Shown here: positions 25,957-35,990 of the stretch, in pieces
How positions within the stretch are numbered: position 1 is the stretch's first letter
Layout: each line of letters begins with the position of its first letter
NCBI GenBank assembly: GCA_900167215.1
Contig: FUZS01000019.1
Location: forward strand, 1-60,827
DNA from: [Eubacterium] yurii
GTDB taxonomy: Bacteria > Bacillota > Clostridia > Peptostreptococcales > Filifactoraceae
Direction: 5' to 3'
DNA length: 60,827 nucleotides
Notes under the pieces: model-generated
Database searches by the model: none
Seen by the model: only the letters and a program-made list of their open reading frames with translations
What the model was told of the DNA's origin: nothing
Translations under genes and position numbers: made by a program

Positions 25957-27006
25957 TTAAGCTATATTTACCATGGAATCGTCAAAAGTCATCTCTATAA
26001 CAGCCCCTCCGTTTTCACTGTTATACGCTCTTATCTGTCCCTTATAATTATCTACTATAGCCTTAACAATTGCCAAGCCGAGTCCGTTTTTTCCGCCCTC
26101 TCCTTTGTAAAATCTGTCGAATATCTTATCCACATCACTTTCGTCAAAACCATTACCGTCATCTGATATAAGTAGATGAGCTTTATTATTTTTGACAAAG
26201 AAATCTATTTCTACCTTTGTCTTTGCATATCTTAGTGCATTTCCAAGCAGGTTGTTTATTAACTTATCTACTTTTTCTTGCATCATAAATATTTCAAGGT
26301 TTACAGGTATGTTATCCACAAGCTCTATATTTTTATCAACAAGGACGTTTTCTGAAAGACTCTTCCAACGCTCTATTCTCTCGTCGATATTTACCCAATC
26401 ATCCTTTTTATTGTCGTATTTTTCAACCTTGTCTATGGAGCTCAGATATAACACTGAAGTAATGACATTTGACAGTCCCTTGCTCTCTTCTATTATTATA
26501 TCCAGAGCATTTTGTATCTCATCTTCTTCCATTATACCGTCTTTTATAGCCTCAGCATATCCCTGTATTGATACCAAAGGAGTTTTTAGTTCATGCGAGG
26601 TGTTTTGGAAAAACTCTTTTTGATTTTTATTGGCATCTCGCAGTTTTTTAAGCATATACAGAAGTTCTTTGTTTATGTCTTCCAATTCATCCTTACTTTT
26701 GACCTTTTTCCAGTCCATTTCCTTTTCAAGTGAGATATTTTGTATATTCGTTCTTATAGTAGCTACAGGACCCACTATATTTATTTCAAATATCAAAGCT
26801 GTTATAAGCGAAAGCAAAGTCGTAAACAAAAATCCTGCATAGATGGCACTTGAAAAAGCCATCTGCGTCCTCTCGTCTACCTCTTCTCCAAAGATGACGC
26901 TATCAAGCATTATTGTCCTTATAACCACTGTAAATACTATAGTTGATATAGCAGCCATAGCTACATAACTTAATATTATTTTTATCCCAAGTTTACTCAT
27001 TGACAT
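25957..27006 (-). CDS. Sensor histidine kinase
   Basis: This 349-residue membrane kinase has two transmembrane helices (about residues 9-30 and 52-74) with only a short loop outside. A linker follows, then the HisKA box FFQNTSHELKTPL with the phosphorylated His near residue 138. The ATPase domain shows NLLGNALRYA (N box), DDGNGFD (G1) and GLGLAIVKAIV (G2). It overlaps the response regulator by up to 14 nt, so the two form a pair. The second ATG at 27000 has better spacing from AGGA. The small sensor loop suggests sensing within the membrane. Confidence 0.9.
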   Translation of the reverse strand: MSMSKLGIKIILSYVAMAAISTIVFTVVIRTIMLDSVIFGEEVDERTQMAFSSAIYAGFLFTTLLSLITALIFEINIVGPVATIRTNIQNISLEKEMDWKKVKSKDELEDINKELLYMLKKLRDANKNQKEFFQNTSHELKTPLVSIQGYAEAIKDGIMEEDEIQNALDIIIEESKGLSNVITSVLYLSSIDKVEKYDNKKDDWVNIDERIERWKSLSENVLVDKNIELVDNIPVNLEIFMMQEKVDKLINNLLGNALRYAKTKVEIDFFVKNNKAHLLISDDGNGFDESDVDKIFDRFYKGEGGKNGLGLAIVKAIVDNYKGQIRAYNSENGGAVIEMTFDDSMVNIA

Positions 27007-27697
27007 CTATCCTGTACCCGATTCCCCAAACCGTTCTTATCTCAAGATTAACTCTGTACTCTTTGAGTTTTTTCCTCACTCTTTTTATTGCGTCGTCAAC
27101 ATTTCTCTCATATCCGTCCCTGTCGTTACCCCAAATCTTGGCAGTTATCTGCTCTCTTGAAAGAGGCGTACTGATATTTCTCAGCAGATATTCAAGTATG
27201 TCAAATTCTTTTATAGTAAATGGTATTTCAGTATTTTTGTACTTTGCAAGTTTTATATCAGGATACATCTCAAAGTCGCTTACCTTTAGCACCTTAGGTT
27301 CTTCTTTTTTATCTTTTGAGTCTGCATTGGCGTTTTGAGATACCCTCTTTAAGATGGTCTTTACTCTGACCATGAGCTCTCTTGGAGAAAACGGTTTTGC
27401 AAGATAATCGTCAGCTCCAAGCTCCAATCCGAGTATTCTGTCAAGCTCTTCACTCCTTGCAGAAACAAATATTATAGGTACGTCGCTGGTCTTTCTTATC
27501 TCTCTGCAAAGCTCCAGTCCGTCCATCTCTCTCATCATTATATCAAGTATCATCAAGTCAGGTTCTTGATTTTTAAATTCTTCCAAGGCATCTTTGGCAT
27601 TTGAAAAAATCTTAGTATCATATCCTTCTTTTTTAAGATACATCTGTATCAGTTCTCTTATCCTCTGCTCATCGTCCACAATGTAAATTTTTTTCAT
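26993..27697 (-). CDS. Response regulator, OmpR/PhoB family
   Basis: This 234-residue regulator has a receiver domain with acidic pocket VDDE and phospho-acceptor Asp52 in LMILDIMM. The Lys of YLAKPFSPREL completes it. A Trans_reg_C winged helix follows, ending RTVWGIGYRID. The frame extends to 27727, but GGGAG before the ATG at 27697 (MKKIYIVDDE) sets the start, 16 nt after the alarmone synthetase stop. Confidence 0.92.
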   Translation of the reverse strand: MKKIYIVDDEQRIRELIQMYLKKEGYDTKIFSNAKDALEEFKNQEPDLMILDIMMREMDGLELCREIRKTSDVPIIFVSARSEELDRILGLELGADDYLAKPFSPRELMVRVKTILKRVSQNANADSKDKKEEPKVLKVSDFEMYPDIKLAKYKNTEIPFTIKEFDILEYLLRNISTPLSREQITAKIWGNDRDGYERNVDDAIKRVRKKLKEYRVNLEIRTVWGIGYRIDVNE

Positions 27698-27713
27698 CTT
27701 TAAATACTCCCGT

Positions 27714-28529
27714 CTAATATTTTTCAATTTGATTCGGTTTTATCTCTTTTATCCTTTGCTTTATCTCGTCCTGCAACTCTATCATCTGCATGACATCCCG
27801 TATATTGTCAAGTTTTTCAAACTTTTTGAGATAGTCAATAGCTTCATCCGGGTATCCCAGTGCATAGAGCTGATTTATATTGCTTGTAATTTCCTTTACA
27901 GTTATTGATTTTACTTCAAACTGCACCTGTGCATTTACTATCTCGTCTCTTATTTCGCTCATCTCTTCATCAAGCTTAAATGCTGAGTCTGCAGCATTTC
28001 TAAGTTTGAGAGAAAGATATTCAGGTAATTTGTGATTGTATTTATATTTGAGAGAATGTTCTATGGTTGCCCAAAAATTCATTGACAAGGTACGTATCTG
28101 CACTTCTGCCAATATATCCACCTTGCCTGTTACCATCTGCACCGGATATTTTACTATTACATGATAGCTCCTGTATCCGCTTTGTTTGTAGTTTTTGATA
28201 TAGTCTTTTTCATACATAACATGCATATCTTCCCTTGTCTTGATGTATTTGACAACGGTGTATATGTCTTCTACAAACTGGCACATTATTCTTATTCCGG
28301 CTATGTCTTCTATCTGCTCCCTAAGTTTTGTCTGCTCAAATTCAACGTTTAGCCTCTTCGCCTTATCTATTATCGAAGATATTTTCTTTACTCTTCCGGT
28401 TACAAACTCTATTGGCGAATAGCTGTCAGTCTCTTTGAGTTCTTTTCTTATGTCCTTGAATTTTATCTTCAGTTCTTCCACTGCATATTCATATGGTAAC
28501 AGAAAGTTTTTCCAAGAAAAAACATCCAT
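27714..28529 (-). CDS. Small alarmone synthetase (RelA/SpoT domain, RelQ-like)
   Basis: This 271-residue single-domain synthetase should transfer pyrophosphate from ATP to GDP or GTP, making (p)ppGpp. The RelA/SpoT core is visible: VTGRVKKISSIIDKAKR, then IEDIAGIRIMCQFVEDIY with the catalytic-region Asp and Arg. YKQSGYRSYHVIVKYP and VEVQIRTL-like AEVQIRTLSMNFWATIEH follow. There is no hydrolase or ACT domain. A C-terminal helical extension of about 60 residues fits RelQ-type tetramers. It precedes the two-component pair by 16 nt. Confidence 0.88.
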   Translation of the reverse strand: MDVFSWKNFLLPYEYAVEELKIKFKDIRKELKETDSYSPIEFVTGRVKKISSIIDKAKRLNVEFEQTKLREQIEDIAGIRIMCQFVEDIYTVVKYIKTREDMHVMYEKDYIKNYKQSGYRSYHVIVKYPVQMVTGKVDILAEVQIRTLSMNFWATIEHSLKYKYNHKLPEYLSLKLRNAADSAFKLDEEMSEIRDEIVNAQVQFEVKSITVKEITSNINQLYALGYPDEAIDYLKKFEKLDNIRDVMQMIELQDEIKQRIKEIKPNQIEKY

Positions 28530-28567
28530 CTTAATTCCTCTCCTGTATCTTACTTAAGATACTGATA

Positions 28568-29746
28568 TCACTTTATCTTTAATTCCATTATCTCTCTTTT
28601 TTCAATTGCTTCTTTTATCATCTTATCTATGTCGAGATTTTCTTCATAGTTTAATATCTTATCAAGTTTTGGCTGAGTGGCAGGGTTTTTCGGTAAAAAT
28701 ACCGTACAGCAATCCTCTTCCTTGATTATCGAAGTATCGTAGGTTCCTATTTTTTTGGCAATTTCAATAATTTGAGTTTTTTCCATTGCTATTAAGGGTC
28801 TGAAAACCGGCATAGTATTTACCACATTGTCTGTAGCCAGCAATCCCAATGATGTTTGAGAAGCCACCTGCCCAAGACTTTCTCCGGTAATCAGAGAAGT
28901 ACATTCGTAGTCATTTGCTATTTCCTGTGCTATCCTCATCATAAATCGCCTTGAAAGTATAGTCATATATTCACTTGGACATTTTTCATTAATTTCCTTT
29001 TGGATATCGAGCAAATTCACCAAATGTAGCCTTATTCTCCCACAATACGACGTCAGGTGAGTGACCAGGTCTATGACCTTTTGCTTTGAACGCTCATTGG
29101 TAAAAGGATAAGAGTGAAAATGTACAGCCTCTATGAAAAGTCCACGTCTTGCCATTAAATAAGTGGCAACAGGTGAGTCTATACCGCCGGAAATAAGCAC
29201 ACAAGACCTGCCGTTAACACCCTTTGGCATTCCACCTTCACCAAGCACTTTTTTGAAATACAAAATGTTTTCATTTTTCCTATATTCGCAGTGTATCTCA
29301 TATTCAGGATTTATTACATCAACATGGAGATTGTCAAAAGCCTTAAGTATCTTTGCTCCTATGTCACGGCTCATCTGAGTTGACTTCATATCAAAGCTCT
29401 TGTCTATTCTTTTGACAGCAATTTTGAAACTTGCCTTCTTGTCTCGTCCTATCTCAGTTTCCACCAGCTCTTTTACTGTCATAATGAGATTTTCATATCC
29501 GCTTTCGCTTACCTTTGCAGGAGAAAGGGACACTACTCCAAAGATATCTTTGATGTTTTCCATAACTTCATTTTCATCTTGACCATTTAAGAGTATCTCT
29601 ATTCTACCGTTTGCCTTTTGAACTTTAAGAGCCTTGTTTTTATACACTCTGTATTTTATATTTTTCATAAGTGCATTTTCAAAATCAGCCTTGTTTCTTT
29701 TTTTTATGGATATTTCACCATTTCTTACAATTATTATATCGTACAT
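28568..29746 (-). CDS. thiI: tRNA 4-thiouridine synthase ThiI
   Basis: This 392-residue enzyme activates U8 of tRNA with ATP for sulfur insertion. It has the ferredoxin-like and THUMP domains in the first about 165 residues and then the PP-loop SGGIDSPVATYLM. It lacks the C-terminal rhodanese domain of E. coli ThiI, as is usual in Firmicutes. There a dedicated cysteine desulfurase provides sulfur directly, and the neighbouring gene encodes exactly such an enzyme. Confidence 0.94.
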   Translation of the reverse strand: MYDIIIVRNGEISIKKRNKADFENALMKNIKYRVYKNKALKVQKANGRIEILLNGQDENEVMENIKDIFGVVSLSPAKVSESGYENLIMTVKELVETEIGRDKKASFKIAVKRIDKSFDMKSTQMSRDIGAKILKAFDNLHVDVINPEYEIHCEYRKNENILYFKKVLGEGGMPKGVNGRSCVLISGGIDSPVATYLMARRGLFIEAVHFHSYPFTNERSKQKVIDLVTHLTSYCGRIRLHLVNLLDIQKEINEKCPSEYMTILSRRFMMRIAQEIANDYECTSLITGESLGQVASQTSLGLLATDNVVNTMPVFRPLIAMEKTQIIEIAKKIGTYDTSIIKEEDCCTVFLPKNPATQPKLDKILNYEENLDIDKMIKEAIEKREIMELKIK

Positions 29747-29796
29747 CTTACTTCCTATAATTCATATGTGATAATATCAAATTTCTTCGCTATTTC

Positions 29797-30948
29797 TTAC
29801 CTTCTGCCTTTGTACTTAGATATCTTTCTGAATTCTAAGACGTATTTTTGCAGTTTTTCCGCTACTTCTTCCATTTGAGAGCTTGTATTTTCATGACATA
29901 GGGAAAATCTTAGAGTGGAGTCTATATATTTTTTCTCCATACTTATACTTTCAAGTACCCTCGAATTTTTTTTCTTTGAAGAACAGGCACTCCCTGTAGA
30001 TACATATATCTTGTCAGTCTCCAAATAATGTTGCAAAACCTCAGATTTTGTACCTGCAAATGAGACGCTTAAGATATGAGGGGCATTGATATCAGGTGTA
30101 TTTACATATATGTCATCTATTTTATCTTTGATTAAATTGCATAGATAGTCCCTTGTAGCTTTCAAGTCTTCCATACTCTTGCCTTGAATCAGCTCTACAG
30201 CCTTCGCCATTGCGCATATACCCGCAACGTTTTCAGTACCGCCTCTGAAGCCTCTTTCTTGTCCTCCGCCAAATATCAGTGGAGACATTTTGGTGTTTTT
30301 CTTAATATATAAAAAACCTATACCCTTTTGCGCATGTATTTTATGGCCACTGGTAGTGAGCAGGTCAACTCCCATTTTTTTGACATCTATGTCAACTTTC
30401 ATGTAGGACTGTACTGCATCAGTGTGAAAATACGTCATCTTATTTATAGACTTTGTCGTATCTACAAGTGCTTTTATATTATTTAAGCTGCCAAGTTCGT
30501 TATTAACCTGCATTATAGATACAAGTATAGTATCTTTTCTTATACTTTTTGCAAGCTGTTCTTCAGATATCAGACCCTGCCTGTCAGGTTTCAGAAAAGT
30601 GACTTCAAAGTTCAACTCATCTTGCAAATATTTCATACAATTATAGACGCAGTCATGCTCCGCCATGGATGATATGATATGTCTGCCCTTGTTTTTGTTT
30701 GCATTTGCAATTCCCAGTATAGCAGAGTTGTTCCCTTCACTGCCACCTGATGTGAAATATATCTCGTCTTCTTCAGCATTGATGGAGTCAGCAAGTATTT
30801 TTCTTGCTTTTTTCATCTCTTTTTCTACTGATAGTGCTACATCATAGGCAGACGACGGATTGAAGTTTTTATTTTTATATATGTCGTTTATAACACCAAG
30901 CACTTCTTCATAGATGAAGCTGGTTGCGGAATTGTCAAGATATATCAT
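29797..30948 (-). CDS. Cysteine desulfurase (NifS/IscS family)
   Basis: This 383-residue PLP enzyme removes sulfur from cysteine as a bound persulfide. MIYLDNSATSFIYEEV is the family start. TTSGHKIHAQKG carries the PLP Lys and STGSACSSKKK the catalytic Cys. Its position directly before thiI matches the NifZ-ThiI pair of B. subtilis, so it probably serves tRNA thiolation. Its ATG overlaps the stop of the preceding gene (TAATG). Confidence 0.93.
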   Translation of the reverse strand: MIYLDNSATSFIYEEVLGVINDIYKNKNFNPSSAYDVALSVEKEMKKARKILADSINAEEDEIYFTSGGSEGNNSAILGIANANKNKGRHIISSMAEHDCVYNCMKYLQDELNFEVTFLKPDRQGLISEEQLAKSIRKDTILVSIMQVNNELGSLNNIKALVDTTKSINKMTYFHTDAVQSYMKVDIDVKKMGVDLLTTSGHKIHAQKGIGFLYIKKNTKMSPLIFGGGQERGFRGGTENVAGICAMAKAVELIQGKSMEDLKATRDYLCNLIKDKIDDIYVNTPDINAPHILSVSFAGTKSEVLQHYLETDKIYVSTGSACSSKKKNSRVLESISMEKKYIDSTLRFSLCHENTSSQMEEVAEKLQKYVLEFRKISKYKGRR

Positions 30949-31415
30949 TATAGGTCAAATTCCTCTAATTCTTTTATGTTTTGAGTCATAGCATTGTTAA
31001 TTTTTTCTATGTTGGCATTTACTTTTTTAAGCAGGTCTATAGCATAGCCTCTTGCACCTTCTTTTATCTCCTGTGCTTTGAGTGTCGCTTCTTCTTCAAG
31101 TCTTCTTGCATTCTCCTCAGCAATAATAGTGATCTCATTTTCACTTACTTTTTGCCTTGCGTATTCCCTTGTCTTTTCAAGTATGTCTTCAGCCTCTGCC
31201 TTTGCATCATCAAGTATCTTATCCTTTTCCTTGTAGATATAGTCAGCATGCTTGAACTGATTAGGCAAGGCTATCTTTATGTCATTTATTTTTTCCATAA
31301 GAAAATCTTTGTCTATGGATATTTTTCTACTGTTGAAAACTCCTGTACTGCTTGAGTCAATGACTTCTTCGAGCTCCTGTATGAGTTTGAATACATCTTT
31401 ACTGGCAACTTCCAT
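30948..31415 (-). CDS. Coiled-coil protein, F-type ATPase subunit b-like
   Basis: This 155-residue cytoplasmic protein is mostly one long charged coiled coil (about residues 60-140, EKDKILDDAKAEAEDILEKTRE...). It is preceded by a short N-terminal domain and has no membrane helix. Similar proteins lie near coaD in Clostridia and are often labelled ATPase because of resemblance to the stalk subunit; that label does not give a function. It overlaps the desulfurase gene by 1 nt. Confidence 0.7.
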   Translation of the reverse strand: MEVASKDVFKLIQELEEVIDSSSTGVFNSRKISIDKDFLMEKINDIKIALPNQFKHADYIYKEKDKILDDAKAEAEDILEKTREYARQKVSENEITIIAEENARRLEEEATLKAQEIKEGARGYAIDLLKKVNANIEKINNAMTQNIKELEEFDL

Positions 31416-31534
31416 GATATTCTCCTTAATATACGTTTTTTATAAATGATAACTCCACACGTATCACCAATATAATACTATTTTTTCCTTATTTTTTCAA
31501 TATGTTTTTTGATTTGTATGATACTTACAGCTCT

Positions 31535-32023
31535 TTAATTTTCTTTGAACTTCTGTTTTATCTTCGCACATACATTTTCAGGTACAAGGTTTGAATAATC
31601 ACCGTCAAACATCGCTATTTCTTTTACTACACTGGAGCTGAGATATGAATACTTTGTACTGGTCGCCAAAAATACAGTTTCCAAAGTTGATTTGCTCAAG
31701 ACATCATTGATATGTGCCATCTGAAGTTCTATTTCAAAGTCAGACATTGCTCTTAGGCCTCTAATGGACACATTTATATTTTTTTTCATGCAGTAATCGA
31801 CGAAAAGCCCTGAAAAGTGGTCAACTTTAACATTGCTCAAGTCCTTTGTTGCCTCTTTAATCATCTCGACTCTCTCCTCCAATGAAAAAAGCGGATTTTT
31901 CTCCTTGTTTATAAGTATTGCCACTATCAGGGTGTCATACATCTTAGCCGCCCTTTTAATTATGTCGAGATGACCCTTTGTTATCGGATCAAAGCTTCCC
32001 GGATACACTGCAGTTAAATTCAT
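31535..32023 (-). CDS. coaD: Phosphopantetheine adenylyltransferase
   Basis: This 162-residue enzyme makes dephospho-CoA from phosphopantetheine and ATP. The nucleotidyltransferase motif YPGSFDPITKGHLDII has the HxGH-type TKGH, and SIRGLRAMSDFE and TKYSYLSSS are conserved CoaD segments. The frame extends to 32062, but AGGAGA before the ATG at 32023 (MNLTAVYPGSF) gives the normal length. It lies 43 nt after rsmD, the usual rsmD-coaD order. Confidence 0.95.
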   Translation of the reverse strand: MNLTAVYPGSFDPITKGHLDIIKRAAKMYDTLIVAILINKEKNPLFSLEERVEMIKEATKDLSNVKVDHFSGLFVDYCMKKNINVSIRGLRAMSDFEIELQMAHINDVLSKSTLETVFLATSTKYSYLSSSVVKEIAMFDGDYSNLVPENVCAKIKQKFKEN

Positions 32024-32066
32024 TAATTTCTCCTGTACACTGTTATAAATTTTTAACAACACTTTT

Positions 32067-32615
32067 TTATTTTTCTTTATTTTTTATAATTGAAAACTTA
32101 CTTATTGAATATATTTTTTCCTTATCTATATACATATCACTTGGAATTATAAGATTTTCGTTTTTATCTGTCTCTATTATCATAATGCCGTCATCTTCAA
32201 GCAATTTTCTTGCAGCTATGATATCAATAATTTGATTTGTCTTTTCATAATAATATGGCGGATCAGAAAATATGATGTCGAATTTTGCCTTTGTTGTCTG
32301 CAAAAAGTTTATTACATCATTACTTATAAGCTCTGCTTTGCTCTTTTCATCCGCTATGAGATTCAGATTTGCATTGATAGTTTTTATGGATTCCCTACTT
32401 TTTTCTACCAATGTAACGTGCTTTGCACCTCGAGATATTGCCTCTATAGATACAGCTGCACTACCTGAAAAGAGGTCTAAAAAACTACTTTCATAGATGT
32501 AATATTGTAGCATGTTAAAAAGCGACTCTCTCGCTTTGTCCGTAGTCGGACGTATATCGTCGTTTTTGGGTGGGATTAATTTTTTCCCTCTGTATTTTCC
32601 GCCTATTACTCTCAT
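32067..32615 (-). CDS. rsmD: 16S rRNA (guanine966-N2)-methyltransferase
   Basis: This 182-residue enzyme methylates G966 of 16S rRNA. MRVIGGKYRGKKL, RPTTDKARESLFNML, the SAM motif FLDLFSGSAAVSIEAISRG and the catalytic DPPYY are diagnostic. The ATG at 32615 has AAAGGTGA upstream; the GTG six bases earlier is less likely. It heads the minus-strand cluster that runs to the pilin gene. Confidence 0.95.
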   Translation of the reverse strand: MRVIGGKYRGKKLIPPKNDDIRPTTDKARESLFNMLQYYIYESSFLDLFSGSAAVSIEAISRGAKHVTLVEKSRESIKTINANLNLIADEKSKAELISNDVINFLQTTKAKFDIIFSDPPYYYEKTNQIIDIIAARKLLEDDGIMIIETDKNENLIIPSDMYIDKEKIYSISKFSIIKNKEK

Positions 32616-32754
32616 TGTCACCTTTCTTTAAGTATGTATTAAATACAAAGAAATAAACATTAATTTAAAGAACAAAAAATTATTAATTGCAAGTAAATAT
32701 TGAAATATCTATATTTTTTTCCAAAGATATTATATCACATTATATAAATAAATC

Positions 32755-32788
32755 AATAAAAAACTACCGCCTGTTAAAAACGGTAGTA
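32755..32788 (-). terminator. Terminator of the M18 aminopeptidase gene
   Basis: On the minus strand ACTACCG pairs with CGGTAGT across 11 nt, followed by TTTTTATTG. Confidence 0.85.
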
Positions 32789-32802
32789 TTGTTTTAAATC
32801 AT

Positions 32803-34188
32803 TTATCTGTTTAAAAAAACATTGTAAGCTTTCATAGTCATATAGGCGTCAGCCTTAGATACAAGCTCTATAGGAGCGTGCATTGAGTGCATTGATGTAC
32901 CGCAGTCTACTACCTCTGCACCTAAGTTTGCAAGTATATAGGCTATAGTTCCGCCTCCGCCTTGGTCTCCCTTACCAAGCTCTCCTGTTTGCCATATGAC
33001 ATCATTTTTGTCAAAAAGCATTCTTAATTCTGATAAGAATTCAGCATTTGCGTCGTTTGAACCGCTCTTTCCTCTTGAACCTGTGTATTTTGATATTGTA
33101 ACTCCTTGAGCTACCTTTGCAGCGTTTAATTTTTCCATTACTTCAGGGAATGTAGGGTCAAAGGCTGCGTTGACATCTGCAGAAAGCACTTGTGAATTTT
33201 CTATTGCTCTTCTTATTTTGAGGTCATTATAATCTCCTTGCAGTGAAATCAGATTTGCAACCATATTTTCAAAGAATCTTGACTGCATTCCGGTATTGCC
33301 CATAGAACCCACCTCTTCCTTGTCTGTAAGTAGACACACTGCTGATTTTTCAACATCTTCTACATTAAATATAGCCTCTACTCCGGCATAAGAACACACT
33401 CTGTCATCATGTCCGTGTCCTGCAATAAATGAACTGTCAAAGCCTACACTTCTTGATTTTCCTGCAGGCACTATTTCAAGCTCTGCAGTGGCGAAGTCTC
33501 TTTCGCTTATACCGTATTTTTCTTCCAATATCTTCAATATATTTTCCTTTACCTTGCTCTTTACTTCCTTGTCATCAGTTTTTAGAGGTATCTGTCCTAC
33601 GACTATGTTCAGTTGCTCAGCCTCTATAACCTTATTCGCCTTTTTTTCCATTTGGTCAGCTGAAAGATGTATAAGCAAGTCGTTGATATAAAGTACAGGC
33701 TCGTCGTCACTTTCCCCAAATGAAATTTCAACACATTTACCGTCTTTTGTAAATACCACTCCATGAAGAGCCAAAGGAATAGTAGTCCATTGATATTTCT
33801 TCACTCCTCCGTAGTAGTGTGTCTTGAACAGTGCCACATTTGTATCTTCGTAAAGCGGATTTTGCTTGATGTCAAGTCTTGGAGAGTCTATATGAGCTCC
33901 TACTATGTTCATCCCATCTTCTATAGGCTTTTCACCAACTACAAAAAGTACGGCAGACTTGCCCTTGTGATTGTATATTATCTTATCTCCGGCTTTGATA
34001 CTGCCCTTCTTCATTACTTCATCGTAATCTACAAATCCATGTTCCTTGGACTGTCTTACTACCTCTTTGACAGCAAGACGTTCAGTCTTTGCCTTGTCCA
34101 AAAAGTCCATATATCTCTTGCCGTAGTCCATTATAAGGCTATGATCGACTTCTTCCCATATATTTTTTGCTTTAAATTCTCTACTCAT
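32803..34188 (-). CDS. M18 family aminopeptidase
   Basis: This 461-residue zinc aminopeptidase removes N-terminal residues from peptides in the cytoplasm. VGAHIDSPRLDIKQNPLYED supplies the first His and Asp; GHGHDDRV, TDKEEVGSMG and the final SMHSMHAPIELVSKAD supply further metal ligands and the catalytic Glu. The length matches the bacterial M18 group (ApeA/DAP-like). It is a single-gene unit with its own terminator. Confidence 0.92.
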   Translation of the reverse strand: MSREFKAKNIWEEVDHSLIMDYGKRYMDFLDKAKTERLAVKEVVRQSKEHGFVDYDEVMKKGSIKAGDKIIYNHKGKSAVLFVVGEKPIEDGMNIVGAHIDSPRLDIKQNPLYEDTNVALFKTHYYGGVKKYQWTTIPLALHGVVFTKDGKCVEISFGESDDEPVLYINDLLIHLSADQMEKKANKVIEAEQLNIVVGQIPLKTDDKEVKSKVKENILKILEEKYGISERDFATAELEIVPAGKSRSVGFDSSFIAGHGHDDRVCSYAGVEAIFNVEDVEKSAVCLLTDKEEVGSMGNTGMQSRFFENMVANLISLQGDYNDLKIRRAIENSQVLSADVNAAFDPTFPEVMEKLNAAKVAQGVTISKYTGSRGKSGSNDANAEFLSELRMLFDKNDVIWQTGELGKGDQGGGGTIAYILANLGAEVVDCGTSMHSMHAPIELVSKADAYMTMKAYNVFLNR

Positions 34189-34575
34189 GATTCACCTCAT
34201 ATTATTTTAAAATATTTTGCTATCTATTTTATCACTTATAAAAATAAATTAAAAGTAATTTCAAATAAATTTGTGAAAATATGGTATAATTTTATAAATG
34301 TAATTTTTACTTTATTTATCTTAAATTTTAACTAATAAGTGTATAATTAAAAGAAAAGTTCCCTTACTTATTTAACATTCTTATTATAACAAGTTTATAA
34401 GCAAAGATTGATAAAAGAGGGGATATTTTTATATTTGCTTATGCTATGCTTGAATTTTTGAAAATAAAAAACTTTATATATTTTTAATCATCAACTACTA
34501 AAATTTCAAATCAAGCGTATTGATTTTTGATAAGATACAAATTTTAGTTCCTGTTTTGTGCAAGGAGGATTTGAA
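34189..34575. other. Divergent intergenic region between the M18 gene and hflX
   Basis: A TATAAT at 34285-34290 and another at 34342 face hflX, but neither has a good -35 box. No gene, repeat copy or terminator is evident in this 387-bp stretch. Confidence 0.4.
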
Positions 34576-35859
34576 TTGGAAAATAAAATTGAAAAGGTGA
34601 TACTTGTAGGTCTCAATATTACAAGCAATGTCAAAAGACAGGGTGATATAGACATCTATGACTCCATGAAGGAGCTTGAAGAACTCGCAGAAGCTGCAAA
34701 CACGATGATACTGGGCACCGTAACACAAAATAAGGATAGCTACGATGTCGCCTATTACATCGGCAAAGGTAAGGCACAAGAGCTCGCTGAAATGGCAAAA
34801 AATATGGAAGCCGACACGATAATTTTCAACGAAGAACTCTCCGGCGTACAGATAAAAAACCTTGAAGAAGTAACAAATGTCAAAGTAATAGACAGGGCTA
34901 CCTTGATACTCGATATATTTGCGTCGAGGGCATTGTCAAAAGAAGGGAAGCTTCAAGTTGAGCTTGCTCAGCAAAAATATAGATCTTCAAGACTTATCGG
35001 TCTTGGCTCTCAGATGTCAAGACTTGGTGGCGGAATAGGTACAAGAGGTCCGGGAGAAAAACAACTGGAACTTGATAAAAGACATATACGTCAAAGAATA
35101 ATAGACATCCAAAGAGAGCTTAAGGAGATAACTAAAAACAGACAGACTCAAAGAAGCTCACGTATGAAGTCAAATATGCCTCTTGTTGCACTCGTAGGCT
35201 ATACCAATTCCGGAAAATCAACAATATTAAACGAGATAATAAAGACTCATAAGGACTATGACAAGTCAAAGGAAGTCGATGCAAAGGATATGCTCTTTGC
35301 TACCTTGGATGTGCAGCTTAGAAAGGCTACTTTGCCTTCAAATTCAGACTTTTTAATCACCGACACTGTAGGCTTTGTTTCATCTATACCTCATGACTTG
35401 ATAGATGCGTTTAAGGCAACACTTGAAGAGGTTAAATACGCTGATTTACTACTTCATGTGGTTGATTTATCCAATGACAAACATAAACTTCAGATGGATA
35501 CTACTAACAAAGTCTTGTCTGAAATTGGAGTGGAAAACAAGAAAATGCTCTATGTATTTAACAAGGCTGATAAGGTGGATTATGATACCAAGGTATATGT
35601 AGACGATCCTTTCGTAATAATATCAGCTACAAAGAGATACAACCTTGATAAGTTCTATGAAATGATAGAGGACTGTCTAGACAAGTCCAAGAAAAAAGTA
35701 AAAATGCTTATACCTTTTGCAAAGTCTGAGATTATAAGTAAGTTACATGAGAAGTACAGCTTTGATGAAGAATATGACGAAAACGGCACTATAATTACAG
35801 TAAATCTTGAAGATGAAGATTACAACAGATACAAGGAATACGTAACAGAAGAATTCTAA
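34576..35859 (+). CDS. hflX: GTPase HflX
   Basis: This 428-residue ribosome-associated GTPase splits stalled or hibernating ribosomes. The N-terminal domain has [12 protein letters not shown]. The linker carries the HflX signature [19 protein letters not shown]. The G domain shows GYTNSGKST (G1), [10 protein letters not shown] (G3) and FNKADKVD (G4). The start is a TTG at 34576 with AGGAGG at good spacing; the GTG at 34558 would place that site inside the gene. Confidence 0.94.
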   Translation: MENKIEKVILVGLNITSNVKRQGDIDIYDSMKELEELAEAANTMILGTVTQNKDSYDVAYYIGKGKAQELAEMAKNMEADTIIFNEELSGVQIKNLEEVTNVKVIDRATLILDIFASRALSKEGKLQVELAQQKYRSSRLIGLGSQMSRLGGGIGTRGPGEKQLELDKRHIRQRIIDIQRELKEITKNRQTQRSSRMKSNMPLVALVGYTNSGKSTILNEIIKTHKDYDKSKEVDAKDMLFATLDVQLRKATLPSNSDFLITDTVGFVSSIPHDLIDAFKATLEEVKYADLLLHVVDLSNDKHKLQMDTTNKVLSEIGVENKKMLYVFNKADKVDYDTKVYVDDPFVIISATKRYNLDKFYEMIEDCLDKSKKKVKMLIPFAKSEIISKLHEKYSFDEEYDENGTIITVNLEDEDYNRYKEYVTEEF

Positions 35860-35876
35860 TTTTTAATAAAAATTAT

Positions 35877-35916
35877 GGTCGGGTACTTGATATAATGTCA
35901 AGCCCGACCGTTTTAT
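35877..35916 (+). terminator. Terminator of hflX
   Basis: GGTCGGG pairs with CCCGACC, with an inner CTTGA/TCAAG stem, followed by GTTTTA. Confidence 0.85.
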
Positions 35917-35990
35917 CTTATACTAAATAGCAAGTTAACTTTCTTGCAATTACGCTAAAAATAAAGGTTTATAAGAAATCATATGACTAC

